A DNA stretch of 64,000 nucleotides from a virus. Numbering within the stretch: position 1 is the first letter of the stretch; each line of letters opens with the position of its first letter. The notes beneath the pieces were generated by a model. That model was not told the origin of the DNA and did not search any database. It saw only the letters and a program-made list of their open reading frames with translations. The position numbers and the translations under genes are program-made. The stretch lies in IMG/VR virus record IMGVR_UViG_3300034073_002333, positions 1 through 64,000 of that record; one strand, 5' to 3'. This document shows, one piece after another, positions 34,158-43,233 of the stretch.

Positions 34158-35461
34158 AACGTCATGCGCTATTTCTAAAAGCATTGCAACTTCAGTTGTA
34201 TAAAAAGTATCGTTGGATACAACGTGCCTTTCAATACACACGTGGGGAAGAAATTCTTGAACCTTACTACGTTAACTACGACGGCATTCATGCGTACGTA
34301 TTTGATGAAAACGGTGTTCGTATTGATATCTCTGATTTTGAAACCACTGAAGATGCATGTCAACCTGTCTTTAAAATGAATAAAGACTTGACGACATTAA
34401 AGAAAGGGGATTTACCTAATATCAAAACAGACACCGTAAAAACATCGTACGGTCAAGCGCTGATGAACGCTATCTTGCTGGTGTTCCCATTCCACGACAA
34501 AATTGAGTTTATGAACCCGGAAAAAGGAATCACTGGTGGTATGCTTGAGAGCGCTATTCTTAAGTTATACAAAGTGTATCCACCTGGAGTTAATCCACCT
34601 GATGGTGAAATCACCACAACGGAATATTTAAAGTTTCAAAAAGCGTCTTATTTAGCTACATTACTGACACAGACATGTGTGCCATCAGCTTCACGTAAAA
34701 CGATGACGCCTCATCCAAAGATGAAAGAGTTTGTAGCAGGGTTAATGAAGAAGTATGAAGGACAACTTCATGACCCAGCGATACTGGCTCAGATGGATAA
34801 GGAAATCGTGGAGTTTGACGGAGAGCACCTTAAAGGTGATGTATCTGAAGGATTCTTTATCAAAGGGAAATTACGGAATGTCTCTCGTAAGAAACTCTTC
34901 GGTACATTTGGTGGTGAAAGCGCATTTACAGATGGTACGCGTAAAACGTTGATTGCAAAACCACTTATTGAAGGGATTGATGTAAACCAATACCCCACCA
35001 TTATTAACGCTTCACGTGAGGGTAGTTATGACCGAGGTGCTGAAACAGCGCTCGGTGGTGAAGCGGTGAAACGTATCTTGCAATTACTTCAAAACTCTAA
35101 GCTAGTAATGGATGATTGCGGTAGTACGTTAGGTATGGATGATATTGTCAGTGACTTGAATAAAAACGAACTGATTGGTTTAAATATTATCGAAGGGGGT
35201 AAGCATATTGTTCGTTTAACGAACGACAATATTACTCGCTATATGGGTAAATCGATTGTGTATCGAACAACCGCGTTTTGCAAAGCACCAAACGCCAATT
35301 ATTGTAAAACATGTATTGGTGAGAAATATGAGAATAATCCAACTGGATTAGCCTCAGCAGGTTCTCGACCTGCAAGTATATTCATGGGTATATTCATGGC
35401 ATCTATGCATGGTACAACCCTGAAGACAGTTCCATATAACTTCCGTGTCAATATGCGCTAA
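34154..35461 (+). CDS. RNA polymerase beta' C-terminal-region subunit, probably of the virion RNA polymerase (phiKZ gp80-like), 435 aa
   Basis: Carries the beta' elements before the trigger loop. A helix segment ASREGSYDRGAETALGGEA (287-305) corresponds to the cellular HGARKGLxDTALRTA. The zinc cysteines are C322 (DCG), C376, C384 and C387 (C-K-T-C). A region like the cellular start of the trigger loop (MASMHGTTL, 415-423) lies close to the end. The chain stops 12 residues later, so the distal trigger loop and C-terminus must come from elsewhere or be lost. It differs strongly from the other beta'C at 38970-40928, as expected for the two polymerases of this phage group. phiKZ gp80 belongs to the virion enzyme, which transcribes early genes after injection. 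Confidence 0.83.
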   Translation: MKRHALFLKALQLQLYKKYRWIQRAFQYTRGEEILEPYYVNYDGIHAYVFDENGVRIDISDFETTEDACQPVFKMNKDLTTLKKGDLPNIKTDTVKTSYGQALMNAILLVFPFHDKIEFMNPEKGITGGMLESAILKLYKVYPPGVNPPDGEITTTEYLKFQKASYLATLLTQTCVPSASRKTMTPHPKMKEFVAGLMKKYEGQLHDPAILAQMDKEIVEFDGEHLKGDVSEGFFIKGKLRNVSRKKLFGTFGGESAFTDGTRKTLIAKPLIEGIDVNQYPTIINASREGSYDRGAETALGGEAVKRILQLLQNSKLVMDDCGSTLGMDDIVSDLNKNELIGLNIIEGGKHIVRLTNDNITRYMGKSIVYRTTAFCKAPNANYCKTCIGEKYENNPTGLASAGSRPASIFMGIFMASMHGTTLKTVPYNFRVNMR

Positions 35462-35478
35462 CGCCAAAGGAGAAAACC

Positions 35479-36372
35479 ATGGCTAGTAAGAAACAAAACC
35501 AAGCGGCTGCACAAACTGAGCAGCAACAAACTGAAACGGTTACTGAACAACAGCAAACCGAACAACAAGAATCGCAACAATCTACTGAGCAACAAACTCA
35601 GCAAGATTCAACTGGTGAAACTGGTGCTACATCTAACGATTTAGTCGGTGAAACCTTAGCTGAAGACCAAACTCTCGTTGACTCAGCAGACCATGGTAAA
35701 GAGCCAGAATCTTCTGGTGAACAGTCTGAACAACAGGCTACGCAAGAGCAATCTGGTGAAGCAGCAAAAACGCTGGATATCCAATTGGATGCTAATGACA
35801 AAGACCCTGAAGGTACTGTAGCAGCTATCACGCAAGCTGCTCAACAGATGGCAGGTGGTGAATCTTTGGAAGTGAAAACGACCGAAGGTGTTGAAAACCA
35901 AAACGCAACTGACACAGGTGCTTCTACAGAACAACCCGTTGATGCATTAGTTGCACAGGTGAAAGCTGTTGGTGTATCATTCCGTCAGAAAATGGCTTTG
36001 AACAAAAGCTACAATGCAAGTGACGCGGTTTCATGTGCTACTCAACTGTGTGTAGCTATTGATGCATTGTTACGTGAACAAAACCTGGAACGTTTCTCTA
36101 ATGCATGGGTCGCATTGGTTGAAGAGTTTAAGTTAGGTCGTAAGACTGTGTTCTCTGAAACAGCCGTTTATCGTGGCTGGCGTGAACGTAATTTCATGCA
36201 CAACACGCCTGAAAAGGCTCGCAAGTATCAGCATCTGATTGCATTACTAACCAGCACGGCAGACATTGGTGTTCTTGAAACACAGGCTGTATTTGATGTG
36301 CGTGGTTTAGTCAATCGTTTAGGTCTGAGCGAAACTGCATCACGTAACTTGCTGGCTCTGTATCGTCTTTAA
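35479..36372 (+). CDS. Unknown protein with long Q/E/T-rich N-terminal region, 297 aa
   Basis: Residues 8-140 are low complexity (runs of Q, T, E, S and G) and probably disordered; residues 145-297 form a helical domain ending TASRNLLALYRL. A strong AAAGGAGA site precedes the ATG, predicting high translation, and codon choices are somewhat more G/C-rich than its neighbours. It ends in copy B of the 49-bp terminator repeat. It could be a scaffold, head-core or early condensate protein; no family is recognised. Confidence 0.65.
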   Translation: MASKKQNQAAAQTEQQQTETVTEQQQTEQQESQQSTEQQTQQDSTGETGATSNDLVGETLAEDQTLVDSADHGKEPESSGEQSEQQATQEQSGEAAKTLDIQLDANDKDPEGTVAAITQAAQQMAGGESLEVKTTEGVENQNATDTGASTEQPVDALVAQVKAVGVSFRQKMALNKSYNASDAVSCATQLCVAIDALLREQNLERFSNAWVALVEEFKLGRKTVFSETAVYRGWRERNFMHNTPEKARKYQHLIALLTSTADIGVLETQAVFDVRGLVNRLGLSETASRNLLALYRL

Positions 36373-36374
36373 AG

Positions 36375-36423
36375 ACAAAAAATAAAGGGAAGGGCAATTG
36401 CCCTTCCTCTTATTCGTCTTTTT
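36375..36423. terminator. Bidirectional terminator, copy B of the 49-bp repeat
   Basis: Identical over 49 bases to 25056-25104. Here the right part (TTATTCGTCTTTTT) encodes the stop and the last residues (KDE) of the convergent minus-strand gene, while in copy A it is non-coding. Confidence 0.9.
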
Positions 36424-36805
36424 CTTCTTTCTCAAATTGAAGACCTATTTGTTCTGCATACTCAGATACTTTGTGTCCAAGTCGTACTGGACACGGTATT
36501 TGTTTTAACGTAGGAATAATTGATTGAATCTTAGCGTATGTACTAGGTTCAACTAACTGTTCCATTTCTTTAGAATGTGGAACTAAATCAACTCCTACGT
36601 AGTAACGTGAGTGTGTGGGGTAGGTTGTCTTTGTTACAGACAATACCCCAACTGGTGTTACGGCACCTATTAAATCGGAAGATGGGTCTTCACTTTCTCG
36701 AATCAAATACCCTTCAAGAAGAACACTTTCGTTTAACCCAGCAGTAACACTGTGTCCACAAATGTGTCGCACCACTACTTTCTTATCTGTTGCTATTGTT
36801 ACCAT
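36410..36805 (-). CDS. Unknown protein, 131 aa
   Basis: Start at ATG 36805 (MVTIATDKK), with AAGGA seven bases upstream. A longer reading begins inside the preceding hairpin and lacks a site. Short beta-rich domain with an acidic-lysine tail (EKEEKDE) encoded within the copy-B terminator repeat. No recognised family. It follows a 182-aa membrane protein gene behind a palindromic terminator. Confidence 0.6.
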   Translation of the reverse strand: MVTIATDKKVVVRHICGHSVTAGLNESVLLEGYLIRESEDPSSDLIGAVTPVGVLSVTKTTYPTHSRYYVGVDLVPHSKEMEQLVEPSTYAKIQSIIPTLKQIPCPVRLGHKVSEYAEQIGLQFEKEEKDE

Positions 36806-36827
36806 GATTATATCCTTAAAGGGGAAT

Positions 36828-36855
36828 AGAGAGAAGGGCAATTGCCCTTCTCTCT
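36828..36855 (-). terminator. 28-bp perfect palindrome after the membrane-protein gene
   Basis: AGAGAGAAGGGCAA/TTGCCCTTCTCTCT. Its core GAAGGGCAATTGCCCTTC matches the 49-bp repeat hairpin, but the A- and T-rich flanks are missing, so it may only attenuate transcription. Confidence 0.7.
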
Positions 36856-37403
36856 TAGTTAGCAAATGTGAACAAGGTTTCTTCAGTCACTGACGATACA
36901 TCAGGTACTTCAGTTAAAACAATTTCAATCGGTGAGCGTGCTAAGTAGTAGGTGTTTGACTCAATTAGTCTAACATCGCCATGCCACTGTAAATATGCCA
37001 TTACACCTTTAGGTACTTCAACCATCACTAAACTGTGAACTGGCATTTGTTTAAACAACGCATCGCCATCAATTAAGTCACCGTCTTGCAATGTATACTT
37101 TCCTCTGTAGTTGCCTGCAGAATCTGGAAAGAAGCGACGAACGTTGCGTTCATTTGATAGTGTTTGATTTTCTCGTGGTCGTATGAGTGTATAGATTATT
37201 GCATAGCCAAAGATAGCGCGCATAAATAACCCAAACAACAAAACCATAATGAAGACAAACACACAACCTAGACGGTATTCCCACATTGATGTAGGTGGGT
37301 CTTTTTCTTTATTGGCTTCCATAATTTCAAATGTAAGTTCGATGCACATACCAATGTAGGCAAGCGCAATAAGTACACAAGCAGCAACTAAACCAATACT
37401 CAT
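36855..37403 (-). CDS. Membrane protein with two transmembrane segments, 182 aa
   Basis: Hydrophobic segments lie at about residues 3-24 and 46-75, followed by a soluble 110-residue C-terminal domain with a PRENQ...RNVRRFFP start. The layout is a hairpin anchor with a cytoplasmic domain. AAGGA lies before the ATG. It is just downstream of the SF2 helicase gene (23-bp gap). No recognised family; it might contact the host membrane or the phage compartment, with no direct evidence. Confidence 0.65.
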   Translation of the reverse strand: MSIGLVAACVLIALAYIGMCIELTFEIMEANKEKDPPTSMWEYRLGCVFVFIMVLLFGLFMRAIFGYAIIYTLIRPRENQTLSNERNVRRFFPDSAGNYRGKYTLQDGDLIDGDALFKQMPVHSLVMVEVPKGVMAYLQWHGDVRLIESNTYYLARSPIEIVLTEVPDVSSVTEETLFTFAN

Positions 37404-37426
37404 ATTTCGTTTTCCTTTTTATACTA

Positions 37427-38965
37427 CTAAATGGGTTGTCTAATAAACTCGTCAATATGAAACAACGCTTTCCCTTTGAACTGATTTTTCTTCTCATTAT
37501 GATACTCAACGTGTTTTGGAATATCGTCACACACTAAGTAATCAAAACGAGGATGTCGACCAGGGTAACGTTTCAGTTCACGTAAGCGACCTTTGATTTG
37601 TTCATTGGCTTCTAATTTACGAACAGCACGTGTAAGTAGTGTGTACGATAAATCAGGAATATCACGTGCAGTACCACACGATTCAATGGTAGTCACAATG
37701 ATATCACTCTTTTCTAAAACACTATCAGGGATTCCTGAATAAAAAGAGTTAATCACTAAGTCAGTGTATACTTCACGAAGTCTCGTAGTGACTGCTTCTA
37801 CAAAGTTAGTCAATGAACAAAACACCAGTGCCTTCTGACCCCCTTGATAAGGTTCCAGATAGTTGACACCTAATCGTTCAAAGATAATTTTCATATAGCC
37901 GTCAAACGCCTCACGATTGCGTAGGAGCGATTCTTCAAATGCACTGTGTGAATACTTGTTTTGACCTTTTCGAGTCGTGTGGAACAGTTTGGGTTGCTTT
38001 AAACGATAGTGTACGGCGCGTACTTCAATATAGGCTTTATACGCTACCATTGGAGCAAACGTTTCTGGTGGAAACATAATTGAATACAGAAGTTTTCTCA
38101 GTCTGTCTTCTGTATCCAGTGTTGCCGATAACACGGTGTGGTGTGGTACGTGACTGTAAATAGTAGCGCGCATAACCAAATGGAAATCTTCATGCACCTC
38201 ATCTACAATAACACGACCTATCCCCAGTAAACGATACAGTTGCTGAGGTTCTATTCCATACTCGTTTTTATCGTAACTATTCTCATACGCTTCAATCAAC
38301 TGAAAGACTGTTTTGTTTGTAATGATAACAAACTTTAAGTTTTCACTAATCAGTCCAGCCTTTGCCGCTTCAATCACCCGTCTTAAATCTTTCCCTCCTT
38401 GAATAATCAATAACTCACCTGATTTAGGTTTTGTATTTAATGCTTTGATAATCTCAGGTGCCCAACGACTTACATACCCACCACGTAAAAGAATCATGGT
38501 ACGTTCTGCACCGCGCTTTGCGATGTGAAGTGCCGCTTGGGTTTTACCGCGACCTGCTTGCAAGTGAATTGCTTGCGTACATTGTTCTGTGGTGCTACAA
38601 AAATCAATTAATGGAACTTGATAGTCGTAGGGGTCAAATAACTCTAAGTTCATTTCCACCTTGATAGGTTCATACATCTTTATCTTTACGATTTCGACAG
38701 ATGAACGGGGTATTCCATTATGGTCAAAGTGTTTTAACAATTCGTTTAATTGATTACGATGGAACCGATAATCCATTCGGTTATTTGTTCGACCTGAATA
38801 AGAACGAACCATCACCCGCTTCATTTTGTATGAAGGTGCGACTTTTCTAAAGTCCCACTGTGCTACAGTCTCACGGAAGCTTTCTAACACCGTGCGAACA
38901 CGGTAGTCAGAGGTTTTGATAGAGAGTCCATGTGAAAACACACGGATGATGATTTGTTGTTTCAT
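37427..38965 (-). CDS. SF2 DNA/RNA helicase, UvsW-like (phiKZ gp75 position), 512 aa
   Basis: Motif I is LQAGRGKTQ near residue 134; motif II is VDEVHEDF (a DEVH box) near 245; motif III is LSATLDT near 270. Motif IV-like ALVFCSLTNF and motif V-like IIVTTIESCGTARDI lie in the second RecA domain. A 110-residue N-terminal region precedes the core, as in UvsW, which unwinds branched DNA during phage recombination and repair. It sits 4 bp downstream of beta'C at the end of the conserved operon, matching phiKZ order. The helicase class is sure; the UvsW role is inferred. Confidence 0.88.
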   Translation of the reverse strand: MKQQIIIRVFSHGLSIKTSDYRVRTVLESFRETVAQWDFRKVAPSYKMKRVMVRSYSGRTNNRMDYRFHRNQLNELLKHFDHNGIPRSSVEIVKIKMYEPIKVEMNLELFDPYDYQVPLIDFCSTTEQCTQAIHLQAGRGKTQAALHIAKRGAERTMILLRGGYVSRWAPEIIKALNTKPKSGELLIIQGGKDLRRVIEAAKAGLISENLKFVIITNKTVFQLIEAYENSYDKNEYGIEPQQLYRLLGIGRVIVDEVHEDFHLVMRATIYSHVPHHTVLSATLDTEDRLRKLLYSIMFPPETFAPMVAYKAYIEVRAVHYRLKQPKLFHTTRKGQNKYSHSAFEESLLRNREAFDGYMKIIFERLGVNYLEPYQGGQKALVFCSLTNFVEAVTTRLREVYTDLVINSFYSGIPDSVLEKSDIIVTTIESCGTARDIPDLSYTLLTRAVRKLEANEQIKGRLRELKRYPGRHPRFDYLVCDDIPKHVEYHNEKKNQFKGKALFHIDEFIRQPI

Positions 38966-38969
38966 TACG

Positions 38970-40928
38970 TTATCCTAGTATCATTTCATCCAGTAAACCA
39001 GCCGGTCTGCTGTCGGTCACTGTGTACGACTCTGGGCGACTTAATACTTTCGCTTGGTCTTGGTACACAAGTTTAGTTCCAATAGAACGGAAGGTCATTG
39101 CATCTTCATACTTAACGAACGTAAACGCTTCGCCACCTCTAGGTAGTGTGTAGTTGCGGTTACGTGCATCAACAGCACTCATGGCATACGCCAATAAGAA
39201 TATGTGAGATGCATTGATTTGAATCTTACTGTTAATCAACAACAGAAGTGATTTAACAGCTTGAACTGGTTCACCTTTAAACTTACGAGACGACAACGTG
39301 ACCGTTGTACTCTTCGCGCTATTATCACCAGAGAGGATATGACTGCTCACACTCTTCATGTAATCAATCATACTTGTGTGTTTAAGCGGCAGGGCAAACA
39401 TAGTTAACCCTTGGTCCCAATCACACAAATCAACTATATAATCCCCATTTGACGATACTGACAGTACATGACTACTATTTTCCTTAATGTAGTACAATAA
39501 GTCAGTTGTCATTGATGCTAAACACGAACCCATGGAACATGACACTTGTGCGATATCCGCAGGAGATTCAGAATCAGCCATGTCTTCAACTACAAATGTA
39601 ACGGATGACAATTCGCTTAAGTCTTGAATGTTTATCCCTTCAAAATCACGATGTTGCTGGATAGAAGGAATACCTCGGGCTTCTTCTGCGTTAATGATAA
39701 TCTTCACTGACTTACCATTGAGCGTTGAAGCTAGTCGCAATGTGTTTGTTTCAGCACCCGGTGCTAAATACGCTTGTTGGAATTCATCCAGTTGGATTTC
39801 ATCTACGTTTGCGTTACCATCCACGTGTTTTGTTGACAAGGTAATCTGAGTAATCTTCTCACCCAAACTGATTGCAGCAATGTGGCCTGGTGATGTACCT
39901 GCTGGTATACTGTCTGCAATAGACCCCATACAGACAGAACAGACAGTTTGTCTGTCTTTGTGTGTACAACCAAACGGAACACGTAAACGCAGCGTTTTCC
40001 CAATCAAGTCTTTTGATTCACGCGTAATGGTTTTAACTACACCAGCATCGTCCAGATAATGCATCCCTTGCATTGTACCGAACTCACGAGCATCCAGTGG
40101 CCAATCCCATGTGTAGGTACTACCACAGTCACCATGGTACAAATGAGCAACAACACCCGCACCTAATTGAAGCTTACGACTGAAGTATTCACAGTCGCTT
40201 AAGTAATACTTATTGTACAACAACGATTTTGTTGCAGTACGTGCTTCTTTCATGGATTCAGATAAGCTGCGGATACCGCGTGCTAACCCATGAATAATTG
40301 GGGTTGGATATAACTCACCATGGATTTCTGTTGCATAACCACGACACACGAAACATTGCTGAACCTGCTTCATAGAAAGCAAACCAGCACGCGTTGCTGC
40401 AACGATTTTATTACTGCGAAGGTTCTTATCTTCACGAACCATCCGAGCAAATGCATCGTACGCTGCATCGATACTGCGCTGTGTTCTTTGGATACCTACG
40501 ATAATCTTCATCATCGGTGGATAAGCCATCAAACCAATGATGTCGAATGAATCAATAGATACTGGATAACGGTCACAGAATTCATTGAAGTCGTTGTAGA
40601 TAGTGTTTGTAATACAAAACGCCAATCGTAAAACTTCTTCTAATGGACCCTTTGCTTCGTACGCATCGTACAAATCCCAATACACGGCGTTCATCACATT
40701 GCTGTGTGTATCCCCGTTTGTTAAAGCCATCCCGTAGTGATGGTTCTTTTTCATAGGGGTTTTAGGGTACTGGCGATGAAGTTCCCAAATATACCACGTA
40801 AACATCGTACGACGTCCTGTGGTCTCAATCACACCATCATCAAACTCAAGAAGTATCTTTCCAGGTTCAAGGTCGCGCAATTGATCTAATGACCATTGAC
40901 ATATGTCTCTGGCTTGGTATCTATTCAT
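38970..40928 (-). CDS. Non-virion RNA polymerase beta' C-terminal subunit (phiKZ gp74-like), 652 aa
   Basis: Supplies the second half of beta'. In order: PIIHGLARGIRSLSESMKEA (cellular GLsvxEYFxSTHGARKGL), the zinc cysteines C268 (DCG), C321, C330 and C333 (C-S-V-C), and the bridge/trigger region AAISLGEKITQITLSTKH (345-368), clearly the cellular AAQSIGEPGTQLTMRTFH. The C-terminal 280 residues complete the subunit. Start at ATG 40928 overlaps the beta stop by eight bases (ATGAATAG), which fixes it; a longer reading would overlap far more. Coupled translation with betaC fits assembly into one enzyme with the beta'N at 53351-54874. Confidence 0.94.
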   Translation of the reverse strand: MNRYQARDICQWSLDQLRDLEPGKILLEFDDGVIETTGRRTMFTWYIWELHRQYPKTPMKKNHHYGMALTNGDTHSNVMNAVYWDLYDAYEAKGPLEEVLRLAFCITNTIYNDFNEFCDRYPVSIDSFDIIGLMAYPPMMKIIVGIQRTQRSIDAAYDAFARMVREDKNLRSNKIVAATRAGLLSMKQVQQCFVCRGYATEIHGELYPTPIIHGLARGIRSLSESMKEARTATKSLLYNKYYLSDCEYFSRKLQLGAGVVAHLYHGDCGSTYTWDWPLDAREFGTMQGMHYLDDAGVVKTITRESKDLIGKTLRLRVPFGCTHKDRQTVCSVCMGSIADSIPAGTSPGHIAAISLGEKITQITLSTKHVDGNANVDEIQLDEFQQAYLAPGAETNTLRLASTLNGKSVKIIINAEEARGIPSIQQHRDFEGINIQDLSELSSVTFVVEDMADSESPADIAQVSCSMGSCLASMTTDLLYYIKENSSHVLSVSSNGDYIVDLCDWDQGLTMFALPLKHTSMIDYMKSVSSHILSGDNSAKSTTVTLSSRKFKGEPVQAVKSLLLLINSKIQINASHIFLLAYAMSAVDARNRNYTLPRGGEAFTFVKYEDAMTFRSIGTKLVYQDQAKVLSRPESYTVTDSRPAGLLDEMILG

Positions 40929-43125
40929 CGTTTTCTTCCTCATCGATGTTAAACACAGCACGGGATAACACCCATCCATCACACTGACCTAAATGTTTTA
41001 CCAACGCGTGGATACGTCCATTGCCACGTGACAACTCATCGCGGTTGACAAACGATTCAATCGCAGTGGGTGTTGGTGAGCGATAAATTTGTTCTTGTAT
41101 GTTCTTACGAACAAGACCACTGTTCGTGCGGTCAAACAAATCTGCCGTCTTACGAGGACCTACAGTCGCTACAAACAATCGACCTTCAGACTCACCAAAA
41201 CGAATAGGCATGTTACGCGCTGGTGAAGTGTAACGGTCGCTACTGGTAATCTTGGCAGGTACGCCAAAGTTATTCAGTTTTGCACTACTTACACCCGTCC
41301 ATGTGTCGCCTGATTTCTCAAGGACTAGGATATAGGCTGAACCTACGAACATTGGGTCTTTTGTTTCAACAAACTTACCTGACATTCCTTTGTACGTTAC
41401 CGGTGCTCTGAACGGTCGGTAATAGATACACATGTTGTACAAAATGTTCAACGGTTCTTGCACGTTGTTTGTTGGCATGGGTTGTTTTGGATACACGCGA
41501 TTTGGTTCAAGAAGTGCGTCCATAAACGATTGACGAACCAGTCCATTTGCATCGAGTAAACTTGGTGCCCATGTTGGGTTTAATATCAAGTAATAGTGAT
41601 ACACATATTTACTTAAATCAGAATACGGTCTGCCATCGACAACCATCTGACGTAGGCGATACAACATATCACGACCTGCTGCATTAAGGAACAGCTCTTG
41701 TGGAGCAGACATAATCATCCGCTTAAAGAATGCTAAACCATCTACAATAAGGTCAACCCGATTACCCCAACGGTCAATAGGCATTTCAGCACGTGGACGT
41801 TTCTCAACGATAACGCACTTGTTCCCATGTTTCCCTGTAATCTTACTACTGATACCTGGTGTATAGTCGTACTGAATAGTCACTTCTACACGCCATTCAT
41901 CAATCACAGCGTTACGGAACGTACGGATATAATTGTTAGGTTCACCATCTAACCCTAACATCCCTTGTGCTTCAAAGATTAAGCGGGATAGCTTTGGTGT
42001 TAAATTGGCTTTGCCGCGATAGTAACCGTTCTTCTGCTCTTGTTCGTACGTTTCCATGATACGACGGTAGTATTCTAACCCTTGGTCGTAGTAATAACGA
42101 ACTTGGTCAGTCATCCCCTCTGGTGTGTTAGGAAACTTACCACGCACACCACCATCAAAGCGAGTATCGTGTTGAACTTTGATGTCAATGACTTTAGCAC
42201 CAGCAGTAACACGCGTTAAGCGGTCATACTTGTGGTCAATGACATGAACCGAACGAGTGCTCATAAGTACCGGTGCAAGCTCTTCATGGTAATCACGAAG
42301 TGCTACAAGGATACCATCCTCATTGACATACTCGCCAATGTCTGGCATGATTTTGTACGGCTCACCTTCTTTTGAGTACGTACCCAGTGGGAACTGTTTA
42401 CTACCAAAGGAAAACACATACGTTTCAATACACGGCGCTGTCGCTTCTTCACACCACTCATTCGATGCAATAGCACCGTCCTCAATGATACCTGATAATG
42501 ACAATGGTAATACGTTTGTTTCTATACCGTATTTCCAAAATCCAGTCTCACTGATACTTGGGCTTTGTGCAAGAATAGTACCTTCATTAATCCGTTCAGG
42601 GTAGTGTTTGAACTTGTGGTTAAACATAAACCCAAAACGCTGGTGTGCTTCAAAATACGACGGAATCGAAACATAATCCAATTCATTAATAAGACGACCT
42701 GTTGGAAAACCATCTGGAGACAGCTCTTCTCGGTCGTACTCGTAAATCAGAATCGTTTCAGGATTATCCTTTACACCAGAACCACCCAATCCTGCACGAT
42801 ACCGTGGTAGGGCGTTAATCACACGACCTTTGTTCGGCATCGTTACATTAAAACAATACTCACTTAACCGATACTCAGGACCTGCAAAAATATGGCTCTC
42901 AGTGAGGTTGTAACAGTTTAATTGTTGTTTGATATGGCTACCACCAAACATCTGAATACGTGCAATAGAAGACTGCTCAGGACTTGTAGCAATCGATGCA
43001 ATATTCATCAGCTCTGGATGTAACTCATTGGGGCGAGTTGGGTACAATTCAATGAATTCAAAATCATTGATTGGATCGCGTTCCGGTAAACCCATGAGTT
43101 GTTGATAATAATCTTCAGTATCCAT
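40921..43125 (-). CDS. Non-virion RNA polymerase beta C-terminal subunit (phiKZ gp71-73-like), 734 aa
   Basis: Residues 431-470 (GKHGNKCVIV...EMPIDRWGNRVDLIVD...FFKRM) match the cellular beta stretch GRHGNKGVIS...EDMPYDENGTPVDIVLNP...PSRM, part of the active centre. Residues 215-221 (EDGAIAS) match the FEDSIxxS block. The beta N-terminal half is not encoded here; phiKZ puts it in a separate gene (gp123). In phiKZ this gene is interrupted by an intron, whereas here it is one open frame. AAGG precedes the ATG. A promoter-like element lies 64-87 bp upstream. Works inside the phage compartment to transcribe middle and late genes. Confidence 0.94.
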   Translation of the reverse strand: MDTEDYYQQLMGLPERDPINDFEFIELYPTRPNELHPELMNIASIATSPEQSSIARIQMFGGSHIKQQLNCYNLTESHIFAGPEYRLSEYCFNVTMPNKGRVINALPRYRAGLGGSGVKDNPETILIYEYDREELSPDGFPTGRLINELDYVSIPSYFEAHQRFGFMFNHKFKHYPERINEGTILAQSPSISETGFWKYGIETNVLPLSLSGIIEDGAIASNEWCEEATAPCIETYVFSFGSKQFPLGTYSKEGEPYKIMPDIGEYVNEDGILVALRDYHEELAPVLMSTRSVHVIDHKYDRLTRVTAGAKVIDIKVQHDTRFDGGVRGKFPNTPEGMTDQVRYYYDQGLEYYRRIMETYEQEQKNGYYRGKANLTPKLSRLIFEAQGMLGLDGEPNNYIRTFRNAVIDEWRVEVTIQYDYTPGISSKITGKHGNKCVIVEKRPRAEMPIDRWGNRVDLIVDGLAFFKRMIMSAPQELFLNAAGRDMLYRLRQMVVDGRPYSDLSKYVYHYYLILNPTWAPSLLDANGLVRQSFMDALLEPNRVYPKQPMPTNNVQEPLNILYNMCIYYRPFRAPVTYKGMSGKFVETKDPMFVGSAYILVLEKSGDTWTGVSSAKLNNFGVPAKITSSDRYTSPARNMPIRFGESEGRLFVATVGPRKTADLFDRTNSGLVRKNIQEQIYRSPTPTAIESFVNRDELSRGNGRIHALVKHLGQCDGWVLSRAVFNIDEEENDE

Positions 43126-43188
43126 GTGAAACCTTATTTTCTATTTCTGATATGTGGGGATGTTTTCTTTAGGTTATCGTAAAGATAA

Positions 43189-43212
43189 CTCACAGTTATG
43201 ATATAGGTTTGT
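43189..43212 (-). promoter_or_regulatory. Promoter-like element upstream of betaC
   Basis: On the minus strand ACAAACCTATATCATAAC then TGTGAG, next to a small hairpin (GTTATC/GATAAC). It aligns with the elements before chmA, the gp68-like gene and the 429-aa gene. Confidence 0.5.
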
Positions 43213-43233
43213 TTTTTTATAGAGGAATATCCA

